The translations under genes and the position numbers were made by a program. Source: Planctomycetota bacterium (GTDB lineage Bacteria; Planctomycetota; B129-G9). From it: a DNA stretch of 6,196 bases. A model generated the notes under the pieces. The model had not been told where the DNA came from. It saw only the letters and a program-made list of their open reading frames with translations, and searched no databases. Positions 5,772-6,196 of the stretch are shown piece by piece (position 1 is the stretch's first letter; every line of letters begins with the position of its first letter). The stretch lies in NCBI GenBank assembly GCA_030622295.1, contig JAUXGI010000072.1, positions 1 through 6,196 on the forward strand. The letters are read 5' to 3'.

Positions 5772-6196
5772 ACTCATCAAGGACTCCGAAGCGGGCGGTG
5801 CGCGAAGTCTGCGCGCTTTCAGCATGCGCGACATCGAGCAGGAACGCCGTCACATAATCGCCCTGGCCGAACAGGACGCCGCCGAAATCCGCGCACTCGC
5901 GCAGGAAATTCTGACCCAGGCAAAGGCTGCCATGACCCGCATCCGTGAGCAGGCCCAGACCGTGAGGGCCGATGCCGAGAAACGGGGCTTTGAAAAGGGA
6001 CTCGCCGCCGGCCTGGCTGAAGGCCGGGAGGAAGGCAGGCATGCCGCCTATCAGGAAGAGAGCGAACGAGTGAGGCAACAGACCGCAGCGCCGGCGGAAC
6101 ATCTGGCCGACATCGCCGCTTCCATTGAGGACGAGCGCACCCGCAACATCGCCCGTGCGCGCGCCGACCTCGTTGAACTCGCCGTCGCAGCGGCCC
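5755..6196 (+). CDS. fliH: Flagellar assembly protein FliH, N-terminal part (runs off the window)
   Basis: The frame is open for 147 codons from the ATG at 5755 to the window end, so the C-terminal FliI-binding part is missing or incomplete. The N-terminus reads MASSSKLIKDSEAGGARSLR, followed by RDIEQE and a long Ala/Glu/Arg-rich helix (about 24-77). A run of glycines at positions 78, 82, 86, 90 and 94 then forms a GxxxG repeat, a hallmark of FliH that allows close helix packing in the dimer. FliH regulates the export ATPase FliI and links it to the C-ring and export gate, acting like the peripheral stalk of an F-type ATPase. No tryptophan occurs in the visible N-terminal region, unlike Salmonella FliH, where N-terminal tryptophans help anchor it. 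Position after fliG agrees with the standard fliF-fliG-fliH-fliI order. Confidence 0.92.
   Translation, partial: MASSSKLIKDSEAGGARSLRAFSMRDIEQERRHIIALAEQDAAEIRALAQEILTQAKAAMTRIREQAQTVRADAEKRGFEKGLAAGLAEGREEGRHAAYQEESERVRQQTAAPAEHLADIAASIEDERTRNIARARADLVELAVAAA

Overview
This window is part of a chromosomal flagellar locus in a GC-rich, motile, probably Gram-negative-type (diderm) bacterium. All genes lie on the + strand and are tightly arranged. The order is: the tail of a sensor histidine kinase (ends at 91), a sigma-54-dependent NtrC/FlrC-type response regulator (151-1527), a 213-base gap holding a textbook sigma-54 (-24/-12) promoter (1669-1684), then flgB, flgC, fliE, fliF, fliG and the 5' part of fliH, which runs off the end. 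The flgBC-fliEFGH order is common across bacteria, so fliI and fliJ would be expected next. I cannot place the organism securely. The divergent FliF, the style of the FlgC N-terminus and the frequent ATA isoleucine codons in a GC-rich background suggest a lineage outside the Gammaproteobacteria, perhaps Planctomycetes/PVC-like or a related phylum, but this is a guess.

Regulation (1-1740). The first 91 bases encode the end of a kinase ATP-binding domain, so a kinase/regulator pair sits directly upstream of the basal-body genes. The regulator has an intact receiver domain (phospho-acceptor D54), an AAA+ domain with a perfect GAFTGA sigma-54 contact loop, and a Fis-type DNA-binding helix-turn-helix. 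The promoter between it and flgB matches the sigma-54 consensus with correct spacing. The simplest reading is that the pair switches on the adjacent rod/MS-ring/C-ring/export operon, as FlrBC, FleSR and FlgSR do in other bacteria. An 8-base direct repeat about 100 bases upstream of the predicted transcription start is a candidate activator-binding site.

Structural genes (1741-6196). FlgB and FlgC are proximal rod proteins. FliE joins the rod to the MS ring. FliF forms the MS ring. FliG is the rotor/switch protein bound to the FliF C-terminus. FliH is the stator/regulator of the export ATPase FliI. The first three intercistronic gaps (72, 42 and 63 bases) are long for an operon, and each contains a short perfect inverted repeat soon after the stop codon, without a T-tract. 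From fliF onward the genes are tightly coupled: 2 bases between fliF and fliG, and a 17-base overlap between fliG and fliH.

I see no mobile element, CRISPR array, RNA gene or clearly new system. The points most worth following are the regulator/promoter unit, a 15-base motif repeated upstream of both the regulator and flgC, and the pattern of intercistronic hairpins.
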